Below, in pieces: positions 6,102 to 15,400 of a stretch of DNA of 64,000 nt (positions within the stretch are counted from its first letter, which is position 1; the number at the start of each line of letters is the position of its first letter). The DNA comes from Trichocoleus sp. (GTDB taxonomy: Bacteria > Cyanobacteriota > Cyanobacteriia > Elainellales > Elainellaceae). The notes under the pieces were generated by a model. The model was given only the letters and a program-made list of their open reading frames with translations. It was not told the origin of the DNA and searched no databases. Both the position numbers and the translations under genes were made by a program. Location of the stretch: positions 52,455-116,454 of the forward strand of contig DATNQD010000039.1 of assembly GCA_036702865.1 (NCBI GenBank), given 5' to 3'.

Positions 6102-8371
6102 CCTTAGCCCAAAAGGTTTGGGAACGTGACCAATTACGGAAAGAGCAGCGCACCTTAACAGTCTGGACATTTGCCCTGCTTGGTGGAGCAACCTGCTCTG
6201 CTCTGATGTGGGGATTTCCTTTCAATGCACAAACCAAAACTCTGTATGGAATGCTGGCAGTTGGTTCCGCTGGCACTGCACTCGCTCTGGCTCATTCATC
6301 CTGCCGGATTGCCGAAGAACTCAAACCCGTGGAGGAAGACGTTGCCGCATACCGCAAGGTGAGCCAAACCACGAATCGCGGTGCAATCGGGCTACGAGCA
6401 AAACAAATGCTCAGGGCAATAGCAGCACCCTCACAACCTCAAGTGATCCAGCAATTACCCGAATGGTTCGATAAAACTTGTGATGCCGTCGAGCGTGTTT
6501 TCAGGCGGGCACAGCTACCCGTTGAGGTTATAGGGATTGAGCAGACTGAAACTGAGATTCACTATGTTTTGGAACGTCGATCGAATGAGCCAAGTTTGGC
6601 AGTTTTTCTAGTGAAAGGACAAACCCTATCAACAGAATTAATGCTGGAAGCCGGATTGTGCAAGGCTCAACTAAAAATTCTGCCTTTCAAACTGGTTTTG
6701 ATTGCGCCAATACAAGAGCCTCAGCTAGTTGAGCAGTCATTCAATCTGTTGCATCAGTTTTTAATGCAGAATCAACAGAAAACAGTCCGTCAATCTACAC
6801 AAACTATTGCTGTCCCTCACCGTGAGATAAAAGAGGAGATATCTGCAGGTTCAGTTGAGCCAACCCATCCAGACACAACAACCATTGGACAAACGATCGC
6901 CTCAACTCTGCAAGCCTACGGCATTAATACACAGGTGATTGATGCAATTGAAGGCATGGCAATCGATCGCTATTGGGTGCAGCTGCCACCAGGGAAACGA
7001 GTTGCAGAAATTGAAAAGCACGCTAATGAATTATGGCTAAACTTGCAGCTTTCACAATCTCCCATGATCAGCATTGACCGTGGAGCCGTGGCGATCGATG
7101 TTCCTCGCAAAGATCGGAAGTTCTGCAAGTTTACTGACTATGTTCAGTTGGAAGGCAACCGATCGAGCGCGGAAGAACTGGTTGCAGTGATTGGCTTAGA
7201 TTTGCTCGGTAACGTGGTAGAACTCAACATCGCGTCACCTGACTCCTGCCAGGTCAGAGGCGGCGGCTGCACAGGTAGCGGAAAATCTGAAGGCATTGCG
7301 TCACTGATCCTGAGCTTGGCGCATCGCTACCCACCCGAGGAACTGCAAATCTACATTGCAGACGGCAAAATGCACACCTACACCGAACTGGAGCGGCTGC
7401 CTCATCTAGCGATGCAGATTGCTCGCACTCCAGACGAATTGATAACAATGGCAACGATCGTTGCTAATCAAATGGATGAGCGATATGGCAAAACATTCGC
7501 TGAGTATGGTTGTGCCGACATCAAGACCTATCGCAAGAAATCAGGCTTCATTCTGCCTCGCATTTTGTTCATCATCGATGAGTATGGCGACTTCAGAAAT
7601 CAGTTCATCTCTGCTGCCAGAACAACAGAATTCTCTAGGTTAGAGGCAACCTGCACTCGCATTGGACAGAAAGGGAGATCTAGCGGCATCCATGAAGGCA
7701 TTTTTACTCAGAAGCCATCGGTCGAGGTTTTGGATTCAGAACTTCGATCTCAGCTTAAAGCAGCACTCGCTTTCAAGATGGAATTTCCCCAGGAATCTGC
7801 CTGCATCCTTGGCGATTCCAATATGAAGGCAGACAAGCTATTAGGGAAAGGTGACGGCATTCTTGCTTATGGCTCTGAGGAAATCCGCTTCCAAGGGTTG
7901 TTCTGCGGCATTGAAGACGGACTGCTGCCGGGACTAATCGATCGCTGCCTGTCCGTCTATCAAGGCTATCCCACGGTTGAAGTGCAAGCCATTCCTGTCC
8001 CTGCTCCGCAGGCCTCGGAGAATGACCCCTACAGCTACCGTTACCCGCCGAACTGGGGTTACATCAGCCAACTCACTAAGCAGATGACCGATGGTTACTG
8101 CTGCTTTCCAGGCTGCGCTAATCAAGCAACAGAGACGCATCATGCGATGTACGAAGAAGACGGCAAGCCGATCGTCTCCAATCCCGTTCCTGGCAGGCAT
8201 GTCTATCCCCTTTGCGACATCCATCACGGCAAAGAACATCCACGGGGGGCGCACAACCCGAAGAACTGGACAAAGGGGACGTGCAAAGAGCCGCTGGAAA
8301 TTGACTCTCGCAACACTCCTGACTATCACAAGCTGTTAATTGCGGGCTGGCAGGAAAAGTTGTCACAGTAA
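6098..8371 (+). CDS. FtsK/SpoIIIE-type DNA translocase with C-terminal HNH-like finger
   Basis: 757 residues. Two N-terminal membrane spans (about 22-42 and 50-70) precede a linker domain and an FtsK-type motor. Walker A is GCTGSGKS near residues 390-397. The FtsK-like segment IADGKMHTYTELERLPHL follows, and Walker B is ILFIIDEYGDF near 488-498. Proteins of this family pump double-stranded DNA using ATP. Instead of the usual FtsK winged-helix gamma domain, the C-terminus (about 667-735) has a treble-clef-like Cys/His pattern: CCFPGC, THH, then LCDIHHGKEHP. In AICE elements one such pump moves the element between cells; that role here is inference. It is coupled to the small membrane protein before it and ends before a convergent gene. 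Confidence 0.85.
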   Translation: MTLAQKVWERDQLRKEQRTLTVWTFALLGGATCSALMWGFPFNAQTKTLYGMLAVGSAGTALALAHSSCRIAEELKPVEEDVAAYRKVSQTTNRGAIGLRAKQMLRAIAAPSQPQVIQQLPEWFDKTCDAVERVFRRAQLPVEVIGIEQTETEIHYVLERRSNEPSLAVFLVKGQTLSTELMLEAGLCKAQLKILPFKLVLIAPIQEPQLVEQSFNLLHQFLMQNQQKTVRQSTQTIAVPHREIKEEISAGSVEPTHPDTTTIGQTIASTLQAYGINTQVIDAIEGMAIDRYWVQLPPGKRVAEIEKHANELWLNLQLSQSPMISIDRGAVAIDVPRKDRKFCKFTDYVQLEGNRSSAEELVAVIGLDLLGNVVELNIASPDSCQVRGGGCTGSGKSEGIASLILSLAHRYPPEELQIYIADGKMHTYTELERLPHLAMQIARTPDELITMATIVANQMDERYGKTFAEYGCADIKTYRKKSGFILPRILFIIDEYGDFRNQFISAARTTEFSRLEATCTRIGQKGRSSGIHEGIFTQKPSVEVLDSELRSQLKAALAFKMEFPQESACILGDSNMKADKLLGKGDGILAYGSEEIRFQGLFCGIEDGLLPGLIDRCLSVYQGYPTVEVQAIPVPAPQASENDPYSYRYPPNWGYISQLTKQMTDGYCCFPGCANQATETHHAMYEEDGKPIVSNPVPGRHVYPLCDIHHGKEHPRGAHNPKNWTKGTCKEPLEIDSRNTPDYHKLLIAGWQEKLSQ

Positions 8372-8426
8372 GGGAGTCTTAATACTCGCACTGTTCTAGG
8401 GGACAGATCATCAGGCAATTCTTTCG

Positions 8427-9308
8427 TTAAGACGGATTGAAAGTGCCACCGCGTTTATTAGCTTCAACCTTAAATTCATGCTTGCAATGCAAACATTGTG
8501 TCTTTGTTTTGCCAAGTCCAACAGACACATCTTTTCCACAGTAAGGGCAGGCCCCAACTAAGCTAGATGTCCATTCATCGACACCTAGAAGAAATCCTAA
8601 AAATACGATGATCGCTGCAAACACTGCTCCGAATAGGGAGAAAAACACAAGAATCAGACCTGTAACGAACGCCGCAGCAGTTCCCAATCCTAAGCGCTCC
8701 GAAAACTCCATTCGTTTAAACTTGACTTTTGTAGGCTGTGGATTGGGGCTTACTTCAGGAATTGGTGCAACGGTAGGGAGTGGCTGATTGGGATTCCATT
8801 GATAGGCACATTTCATGCAAGTTAGGTTAATGTCATTTGCTCCAATAAACCCACCTGCTAACCCTACAGGACCTAGCAGAACAGCTCCGACGATCGCATT
8901 ACCTCCACTGAACCCCTTCTTTTGCACCATAATCTGTGTGGACTTGCAGCGTGGGCAGCGGATTGTTTCTTCTTCCGGCTCACTTTGTTGGACAGAACTA
9001 GCCACTGGCGGAGCCAACTGCACTCCTAGCTGAATCTCTTCAATCCAGCTCGGCATCACTTCGCCTGTCTGCTGTCCACAAATTTTGACAAGCTTAATCC
9101 CTTTTGGCTGAAGGCTGGATAAGCCTTTCTGAATGAAGCCAACAACAGCCCTTTGATTCGGTGGTGCAACTGATTCAATCAAAAGCTGCAAGCAATTATT
9201 TTTAAGCACAGCCTGAGCTGTTAATCCCTTTGGCTGAAACGATTGATTGATGAGAGCAGCAATTGCTTGCGGGTCACCTTGCCTGGCGAGCTGCGATAGA
9301 TCACTCAT
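8427..9308 (-). CDS. Membrane protein with cyanobacterial N-terminal domain and two zinc ribbons
   Basis: 293 residues from the ATG at 9308, preceded by GGGAGAAG; a longer frame to 9383 lacks a ribosome site. Residues 1-90 (LSQLARQGDPQAIAALINQS) match a domain that recurs at the N-terminus of many cyanobacterial proteins of unknown role. Then come a zinc ribbon (CPRCKS...CMKC), a Gly-rich hydrophobic stretch, two close membrane spans (about 205-245) and a second zinc ribbon (CPYCGK...CLHCKHEF). It is convergent with the DNA pump gene. The function is unknown; it may be cargo rather than a core gene. See the 11-bp stem over its ribosome site. Confidence 0.7.
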   Translation of the reverse strand: MSDLSQLARQGDPQAIAALINQSFQPKGLTAQAVLKNNCLQLLIESVAPPNQRAVVGFIQKGLSSLQPKGIKLVKICGQQTGEVMPSWIEEIQLGVQLAPPVASSVQQSEPEEETIRCPRCKSTQIMVQKKGFSGGNAIVGAVLLGPVGLAGGFIGANDINLTCMKCAYQWNPNQPLPTVAPIPEVSPNPQPTKVKFKRMEFSERLGLGTAAAFVTGLILVFFSLFGAVFAAIIVFLGFLLGVDEWTSSLVGACPYCGKDVSVGLGKTKTQCLHCKHEFKVEANKRGGTFNPS

Positions 9309-9313
9309 AACTT

Positions 9314-9388
9314 CTCCCGTGGAATGGATGAGTTTAAAGTGCCCAGAAATGAGATGAGCCACCCCGAAACAGCAGCTTTCCACGGGAG
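9314..9388 (-). promoter_or_regulatory. 11-bp inverted repeat covering the ribosome site of 8427-9308
   Basis: CTCCCGTGGAA (9314-9324) is exactly inverted as TTCCACGGGAG (9378-9388). In the leftward transcript the downstream arm contains the GGGAG ribosome site five bases before the ATG, so pairing would hide it. The 53-base loop is long. This could be a translational switch or a protein operator; the sequence alone does not decide. Confidence 0.4.
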
Positions 9389-9554
9389 CGATCGGAGTGG
9401 CTCAACTTGATTCTGCCCAATCCAGCAGGCGATCGCTTTGTTCTAGGGGATAGTTCACAGTATTGAATTTTGCACAAACGCTATATCAATACAATGAAAT
9501 GCTGTTTAGCTGATTAGCCGTAATGCTGATTTCTGGCGAGTTACAGGAATCAGG

Positions 9555-9743
9555 ATGACAGAGAAGCGTAAACCCGGCAGACCTAAAGGCAAGCGGTCAG
9601 ATCCGGACTATATCCTCTGCTGTGGTCTGGTTAAAAAGAAAACCTTGAAGCAGGTCAAACACCTGCTGCTCGATCGCGACCTGGAACTCTCACAGCTTAT
9701 GGAACAACTGTTTCAGGAGTGGATCGATCAAAATTCTCAATAA
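9555..9743 (+). CDS. Small AT-hook/ribbon-helix-helix-like DNA-binding protein
   Basis: 62 residues. The basic start MTEKRKPGRPKGKR contains a GRP AT-hook-like core. The remainder (LCCGLVKKKTLKQVKHLLLD...LSQLMEQLFQEWI) has the strand-helix-helix pattern of short CopG/MetJ-type regulators common on cyanobacterial plasmids. AGGAATCAGG precedes the ATG. It lies in the regulatory middle of the element between the pump and the XRE repressor. Control of element copy number or transfer is inference. Confidence 0.6.
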   Translation: MTEKRKPGRPKGKRSDPDYILCCGLVKKKTLKQVKHLLLDRDLELSQLMEQLFQEWIDQNSQ

Positions 9744-9885
9744 TGCACAAATGAAAAGATAAAACTATCGATCGTGCTCTATCGTTATCGATCAAAGTTC
9801 CAATCCTGTAGATCGGTTGTATCACTGCCGAAAGACCTGAGATACCCTAGCGATAGGGCATCCACCACTCAGGGATGCAGTATTC

Positions 9886-10236
9886 ATGCAGCAAAGTGTT
9901 CGACAGTACAAAAATTGGTTGATTTTGATCTCTCAAGTTCAAAGAGAATGGGGCTTTGTCGTTTGCGCTAAAGAAGGTGAGCCCCTGACAGACCATCATG
10001 AATATGAAACCGCAGCACAAGCCAGTATTGCAGCAGAGTCTTTTATTGATTGCGTGATGGGCTGTTCTGAACTAAGAGGACTGTTGGACGAATGGTTTGA
10101 AGCTGGTTCTATTAGTGCAGACCAGTACGGACAGGCAGAATGTCTGATAGTCACGATCGCTAGAGCACAGATTTTGCATCGCTCAACAGTCGTTCAAGCA
10201 CTGACTCAGCCACCTCCAGAAATTCCGCCCGATTGA
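9886..10236 (+). CDS. Hypothetical acidic protein
   Basis: 116 residues, acidic and helical, with no recognised motif. The first part reads QYKNWLILISQVQREWGF, and a hydrophobic C-terminal helix ends in Pro-rich PPPEIPPD. Its last 77 bases overlap the 3' end of the convergent XRE gene. The start ATG has only a weak AGGGA about twelve bases upstream. The 142 bases before it hold a short CCCTA/TAGGG inverted repeat (9845-9858). Confidence 0.5.
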   Translation: MQQSVRQYKNWLILISQVQREWGFVVCAKEGEPLTDHHEYETAAQASIAAESFIDCVMGCSELRGLLDEWFEAGSISADQYGQAECLIVTIARAQILHRSTVVQALTQPPPEIPPD

Positions 10237-10531
10237 GCGCTTTAATATCCTGCTTAATTTGCTCTACGCCTTGTAGCGGCTTGATTGGCACTGAATCAAG
10301 GTATGACTCTAACTCATTTGGAGTCATACCAATCGCTTTAGCAATTTTTTCGCGTGTGTCTGGACTTGGATAGCTTATGCCGTCGAGATAGGCGCTCAAC
10401 GAAGTTGGGTTCAGCCCGATTCGTCGAGCAAGGGCACGACTGGACAACCCATGCCTAGCGCGAAATTCGCGCAATAAATCAGACAATCGCCCTTTTTTTT
10501 CTTGCGTACTCAAAATTCCAACGTAGAACAC
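10160..10531 (-). CDS. XRE-family helix-turn-helix repressor
   Basis: About 123 residues; the start is uncertain (GTG at 10531, or TTG a few codons later). Residues about 15-70 form a Cro/CI-type HTH: LREFRARHGLSSRALARRIG, then NPTSLSAYLDGISYPSPDTREKIAKAIG. Such proteins bind operators as dimers and keep prophages and integrative elements quiet. It is transcribed leftward from a region holding an inverted repeat (10551-10586) shared with the rightward gene at 10663, the classic place for a master repressor. The C-terminal ~45 residues are helical and probably dimerise. Confidence 0.8.
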   Translation of the reverse strand: MFYVGILSTQEKKGRLSDLLREFRARHGLSSRALARRIGLNPTSLSAYLDGISYPSPDTREKIAKAIGMTPNELESYLDSVPIKPLQGVEQIKQDIKALNRAEFLEVAESVLERLLSDAKSVL

Positions 10532-10550
10532 CCCTGCGATCTAATCATGT

Positions 10551-10599
10551 CTGACAACAAGCCTTAATCATGCAAAGTGTTGTCAGGAAATTGTTGACA
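10551..10599. promoter_or_regulatory. Divergent operator with TGACAACA half-sites and a -35 box
   Basis: CTGACAACA (10551-10559) and TGTTGTCAG (10578-10586) form a perfect 9-bp inverted repeat with an 18-bp spacer. A third related half-site, TTGTTGACA (10591-10599), contains a consensus -35 hexamer TTGACA (10594-10599) facing right; no good -10 was found. The region lies between the XRE repressor start and the divergent gene at 10663, so it is the likely repressor target. Confidence 0.55.
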
Positions 10600-10639
10600 T
10601 TCTGTTGGTAAAAAGTGAACATCAATTTAGCTCAAACGT

Positions 10640-10662
10640 TTAAACACTTAAACACTTAAACC
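10640..10662 (+). repeat. Tandem TTAAACAC repeat next to a start codon
   Basis: TTAAACAC occurs twice in tandem (10640-10647, 10648-10655), followed by TTAAACC directly before the ATG at 10663. It occupies the place where a ribosome site should be, so it may be a leader or regulator-binding feature. Confidence 0.6.
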
Positions 10663-10851
10663 ATGAAAAGAAGGGATTACCCCTTGGTTGGGGTTGAACC
10701 GAGGACACACACAGACTTGAAAGTTTATTCAGTCACGACGAAGCAACACATGAGCGACATTGCTTCGATCGCAATTCGTGAATGGCTCGATCGCCAAGGA
10801 AAGCAGAAATCCCAGGAAGCACAAACCCCATGCATCTCGATCGCTTCCTAA
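10663..10851 (+). CDS. Small ribbon-helix-helix-like protein
   Basis: 62 residues. PRTHTDLKVYSVTTKQHMSDIASIAIREWLD fits the strand-helix-helix fold of Arc/CopG-type DNA-binding proteins. It is the first gene to the right of the putative repressor operator and lacks a normal ribosome site, so its translation may be leader-dependent. Such proteins often control replication or partition of plasmids; here it leads the operon that contains the primase-helicase. The C-terminus is a short Gln/Ser-rich tail. Confidence 0.6.
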   Translation: MKRRDYPLVGVEPRTHTDLKVYSVTTKQHMSDIASIAIREWLDRQGKQKSQEAQTPCISIAS

Positions 10852-10923
10852 TGCACAGCAATAAAAATAGCCGCAGTCTTTTCCAGGGACACAACGGCTA
10901 CCAGTCATTTTCAAAAATTTCCT

Positions 10924-11136
10924 ATGGCACATATCTTAACACGACAACTATCCAAAGATAGATCTTCCTCTGGAGAGAGAAAGCTAGACGATCGATTGTT
11001 GCACCTGGCACAACTCTCAGGCTTAACCGCTGCTGAGCGGGAACTTGTGGCGCATTGGGTTGCGCACGGCGTTCCACAAAATCATCGATCAAGCTTTGAC
11101 TTCATGTGGCGCAAGCATTGTGGAGGTCCGGCATGA
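10924..11136 (+). CDS. Small hypothetical protein of the replication operon
   Basis: 70 residues, basic at the N-terminus, then a helical segment (LDDRLLHLAQLSGLTAAERE). It overlaps the next gene by ATGA (11133-11136), and GGAGGT inside its 3' end serves as the next gene's ribosome site. No family recognised. Confidence 0.55.
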   Translation: MAHILTRQLSKDRSSSGERKLDDRLLHLAQLSGLTAAERELVAHWVAHGVPQNHRSSFDFMWRKHCGGPA

Positions 11137-11453
11137 GATACGCCTGGACACGAACTCTCTACAACGGCTATGAGCCAAACAATCGCATCACTTTCATTGC
11201 CGAAAAAGAGCCAGATGGCAAAACCTACACCGCGGCTGGCTTAATCGGAAATCTGAGTTTTAGAGATGGTCCAGCGTTTTGCTGCATCACCCGAGCCTCT
11301 GACGGCTTTCACTGGGAAACTGATCTGCGATCGGGTGTGGCGGAGAGTTTTGAGGCTGCCTGGTCGAACTTGCAAGCACTGGTCACCCATGCCGACCACT
11401 TTGAAGAGTCGGAAATTTTTGAACTACCAGGAGTTGAGGAGGTGTTTGCATGA
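11133..11453 (+). CDS. Hypothetical protein, replication operon
   Basis: 106 residues from the ATG at 11133, preceded by GGAGGT at good spacing and overlapping the previous stop; the open frame further upstream is not used. The protein is beta-rich and Trp/Phe-rich (ITFIAEKEPDGKTYTAAGLIG) with an acidic C-terminus. It overlaps the next open frame by ATGA. Function unknown. Confidence 0.6.
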   Translation: MRYAWTRTLYNGYEPNNRITFIAEKEPDGKTYTAAGLIGNLSFRDGPAFCCITRASDGFHWETDLRSGVAESFEAAWSNLQALVTHADHFEESEIFELPGVEEVFA

Positions 11454-11527
11454 CGACCCCTAGAACCCAGGCAGAAGAGTTTTTGCCTGCCATTGAGGTG
11501 GCAATCGAACCAAAGGAGGGACAAGTC

Positions 11528-11893
11528 ATGAGTGAGGCGATCGAATTGCTTAATCAGTGGTCGCAGTTGGAGCCGGAGCGATGCAAACAACGTAATACCA
11601 CTTTTGATTTTTTTGACGGAACTGACGATTCTCCAGCCGCTGATATGGCCGACCCCGAACTGTTGGATTTCAACTTTGGCATCGTCCAGCGGCAGGTTCA
11701 GAAGGCGATCGTTACTCGCAAACTGTTTTACCGTCTGGAGTCTACTCGTGAAGGACACCACTACGCAACGCTTCGGGATTTGGATAGCGGTTGCCATGCG
11801 AGCGGGAATGCTGCGGAACCTGCTTTAGCACTGCTTCAGACTTATGTGCAGTGGTTAGAGAAATCAGCGGCGAAGCAGGGGGCAGCATCATGA
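11528..11893 (+). CDS. Hypothetical protein, paralog of the next gene
   Basis: 121 residues if translation begins at the ATG at 11528, which has a strong AAAGGAGG site and aligns with the start of the next gene; an earlier ATG at 11450 (overlapping the previous stop) would add 26 residues. MSEAIELLNQWSQLEPERC parallels MTTLVEMLKRWAELEPDRC in the 11890-12261 product, and EPALALLQTYVQWLE parallels EPALALLKAYINSLE near the ends. The two are therefore a tandem duplicate pair. No domain is recognised. Confidence 0.65.
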   Translation: MSEAIELLNQWSQLEPERCKQRNTTFDFFDGTDDSPAADMADPELLDFNFGIVQRQVQKAIVTRKLFYRLESTREGHHYATLRDLDSGCHASGNAAEPALALLQTYVQWLEKSAAKQGAAS

Positions 11894-12261
11894 CTACTCT
11901 TGTCGAGATGCTGAAACGGTGGGCTGAACTGGAACCCGATCGATGCTCCTTACATAGACACATCATCGGAGGTCTGCACGTTCTAGCGAGTGCGGGACAT
12001 TGGCTAGGAATTACTCAGGATGAGATCGACTGGAGTGATTACGCCAGAACCCAAGTGGCTGTGCAATACGCGATCGTCTCTCGCAACCTTCAGGCAACGC
12101 TAGAGAATACTGCTCACATCTGGCTTGCCACAGTAAAACGTCCAATCACCGCTGCTGGATGCCCTTATCTCGCTTGTGCAACGGACACTGAACCCGCGCT
12201 GGCATTGCTCAAGGCTTACATCAACTCGTTAGAGCACGAGCAACAGGAGGCAACACCATGA
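11890..12261 (+). CDS. Hypothetical protein, paralog of the previous gene
   Basis: 123 residues from the ATG at 11890, which overlaps the previous stop as ATGA. It is homologous to its neighbour at both ends (see 11528-11893) but has diverged in the middle (HIIGGLHVLASAGHWLGITQ). It ends in ATGA overlap with the next gene. Tandem duplication followed by divergence is seen directly; function is unknown. Confidence 0.65.
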   Translation: MTTLVEMLKRWAELEPDRCSLHRHIIGGLHVLASAGHWLGITQDEIDWSDYARTQVAVQYAIVSRNLQATLENTAHIWLATVKRPITAAGCPYLACATDTEPALALLKAYINSLEHEQQEATP

Positions 12262-12497
12262 GCAGATATCGCAACATCGGCACACCTGTTCCCGGTAAGT
12301 TTCGGGCAGGCGATCGAGCCATTACCCAGAAGCAATGTGGACAGATTCCGATCGGGCAACCTTGCAGGGTTGAGCAGTCGATCCGGATGGGGCAGGGACG
12401 ATCGGCTTATTATCTTTGCCTCGTTCGCTCCGGAGGGCGATCGGCTTGGGCAAGAGAGGGGGATTTGAGACGGGCGATCGAAAGGCAAGAGAAATGA
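12258..12497 (+). CDS. Small SH3-like hypothetical protein
   Basis: 79 residues. The pattern GKFRAGDRAITQKQ...GQPCRVEQSIRMG...YYLCLVRSGGRSAWAREGDLR looks like a short KOW/SH3-type beta barrel, similar in style to the C-terminus of the primase-helicase that follows. It overlaps that gene by ATGA at 12494-12497. Fold assignment is inference. Confidence 0.55.
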   Translation: MSRYRNIGTPVPGKFRAGDRAITQKQCGQIPIGQPCRVEQSIRMGQGRSAYYLCLVRSGGRSAWAREGDLRRAIERQEK

Positions 12498-15400
12498 CTC
12501 AAGATATCGGGCTTGAAGCTACAACAACAACCCCCTGCCCACTCTGCAACCATGATCACTACTGCTATTTGGTGCAAGACGAGCAGGGCAGCATCTTTAA
12601 AGCTGTTTGTCAGTGGACGGAGCAGCCGCCTGAAGGATGGGACAGGGTTAGCACCGCCAAAGATGGGCGAGGCGTTTTCCTCAAACGTGGCTACCATCGC
12701 AGCAAACGCAAGCACTACCCCGACTTTGTTCAGCTCTCCCAAAAGCCAATCCCTGAAGACATTCCCCAGTGGCAACCGGTTGATCCAGGCGATCGCTCTA
12801 TTACCACCGGTGATCTGGTCCGCTTCAAACAAGGCAAAGATCTGTTTGAGGTTCATAAGACCCAAGGTGGTAACTACGGCGGCAATTGGCAGATTCTCGT
12901 CACGCTTAAAACACCTGGCTCTACATCTGACATCAAGTACCAGGACGTTCCAGAAGCTGATTTAGCCATTGCAACCACGGACCTCAAAACGGGTGCAGCG
13001 GAGCAGGAAATCGAATACCTTTATCCCGCCATCGATGGCACACCGGCAGGCAAAGTTGTTCGCCGTCAGTGGAGCGATCGCCGGCGCGTGTATGAGCGGT
13101 TCCGCAAAACCAAACAAGTGCGGCCCTTCCATTGGTTGGGACGTTCTGATGAAGGCTTCTGGAGCCAGGGCAAGGGCGATCGAGCCTGGGGACTGTATCG
13201 GGAAGCTGAAGCGAAAGAAGAGATTCTGCGCGGCGGCATTGTCTTTGCAGTTGCTGGCGAACAAGCGGTTGAAACCTACCGCGAGCTGGGGCTAGTCGCT
13301 ACCACCTGCCAGGGCGGAGAATCCAACTGGCAAGAGATTGTCGATCGTCTCAAAGAGGTGTTCATCTCTGCTAAAGATGATGGACTGAAGCCAATCCTGG
13401 CGATTCACCCAGATCATGATGTGACCGGCGAGAGCAAGTTCTCAGACCTGCTCAAAGAGTGCGAATTTTCCAAAATTCCAGCCGTCCTCATTGAGCCGCT
13501 TGATTTATGGGGTGAGATGCCCGTTGGCGGTGATATTTGGGATTTGGTGCACCAATCAGGCATGGGTGAAGCAGTCATCCTGCAAGCGCTCGAAACGGCA
13601 ATTGATGAAGCGATCGATCGCCAGGAGAACGAGATTTTCGCCCGGCAGCAGCGCGAACGTTGGCAAGCCCCTGAAGCCTACCGGGGGGAGCTGGGCTACT
13701 GGAAAGAGGACAAGGACACTGGCAAGCGCTACTTCCGTCCCCAAGCTGACTTCGACTTTCAAATTGAGCGAGAGCTGATTAGTGAAGACGGTGGCGGCTT
13801 AGTGCTTCAGGTGAAACGAGCTGATGACAGTGGGCAGCGGCGCGTCTATCTCAAGTCCGCAGAATACAGCAGCGTTCAGAAGTTCACCGATGCCCTTAAA
13901 AAGTCGTTGGGTGCAGGGATTGTTTGCAACCTGTCTAACTATGCGCTGCAATCGCTCATTCGAGTCCGGATGCATGAGTATCGCGTCACCCGCCGCGGCA
14001 AAGCATACCGATTGATCGATCGGGTCGGTCAGCAGTCCGATGGAACTTGGGTGTTTAAACACTGCCAGTTCACCCGCACCGGAGAGCCAACCAGTGAAGA
14101 GAAGTCACTCTGGGTCTGGAATCCGGAGCTGACGGGTGATGACTTGCACTTTAAATCGCCGGCGATCGCCTCCCAGGATCCACAAGCACTCACAAAGCTG
14201 GTTGCAACGATGCACCGGGCATTCGGCAGCAACTTTGCTCCAGCCATGCTGACGCTAGGATATGGCGCAGCCGGTGTTCACTATCAGGAGATTCAGGAGC
14301 GAGAGGGCGCCTTCCCTATCCTTAATTTGTATGGCGACCCTGGCAGCGGCAAAACCACGGCTGCTGAGTGTGCTCTATCCCTGACGAGCCAACACAAAGA
14401 AGGGATGATGGTCGAAGTCTCTGTTTCAGCTGCTTATGAGCGGTTGAAACTGGCAGGTGGCTTACTTCACTGTCTGGATGACCCCAAACGGGATGAATCA
14501 CTCGACGACTTTCTGAAGGGCTTCTACAACGCCAAAGCCAGGGTGGTCAGAGGTAAAGACAGTGCAGGCTTCAATACTCAAAGACCTCACAGCCCCCTGA
14601 TGGTGACTTCAAACCATGCCTGCGGGGAAAACAGTGCAGCAACTCAGTCGCGCCTGGTCCGGATCTTCTTCCCCAAAGCGCAAGACGGTGACGCAGAAGC
14701 TTTTCGCGAGCTGACCCCAACCGGGGTTTTGGCGATCGCCTCTGGTTGCTTCACTCAGCTAGTGCAGATGGGCTATCCCTATCAGGAAGTGTATGCCCTA
14801 GAACAGGAGCTGGCAGCACAGATTCCCAACGCTCACTTGAGGATTGCTAAATCGCTGGCCCTACTGCTCTGCTATGCCATGAAGGTGGCAGAACTAGCAG
14901 GCATTGACCCCAAACCGCTCAAGCGATACGTCCTCGACGTGGTTTGCACCCAGGTCAATGACCCAGATGAATCGGGCGATAGCCTCAGAGACTTCTTTGA
15001 GAAAGTTTTCTCGCTCGACTCAGAAGCCAAAATTGGGGAATGGAATTGCCGTTGGGTTGATAAAAATGACGGCAGCCGGACACTGGCAATCTATCTACCT
15101 GGAGTCTGGGCTGCACTCGATCGAGAGTACAAAGTCTCTTACAACCGAAAAATCATTGAGTCGCTGCTGCTGAGCAAGGGACTAGAGAAGACTCGGGCAA
15201 ACTTCCACGCCGACGAGGACCAGAGCCGAGCTTACAAGCGAGCAAAACTAACTGCAGCCGACAGCGAGTTGGTTAATCAACCTGAGCGAACTCAGAGATG
15301 GTGCTACGAGCTGCCAGAATCTCTGCTGAGAGAGTACAGCGAGAAAAGCGGCAGTGGATCATCGAGATCATCAAGATCATCAAGCCCGAAAAAAGAGCCT

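Noticed and set aside
1552..8371. Filamentous-phage (inovirus) interpretation of the small membrane proteins plus ATPase
   Set aside because: The ATPase is clearly FtsK/SpoIIIE-type rather than Zot/pI-type, and no major coat protein pattern was found.
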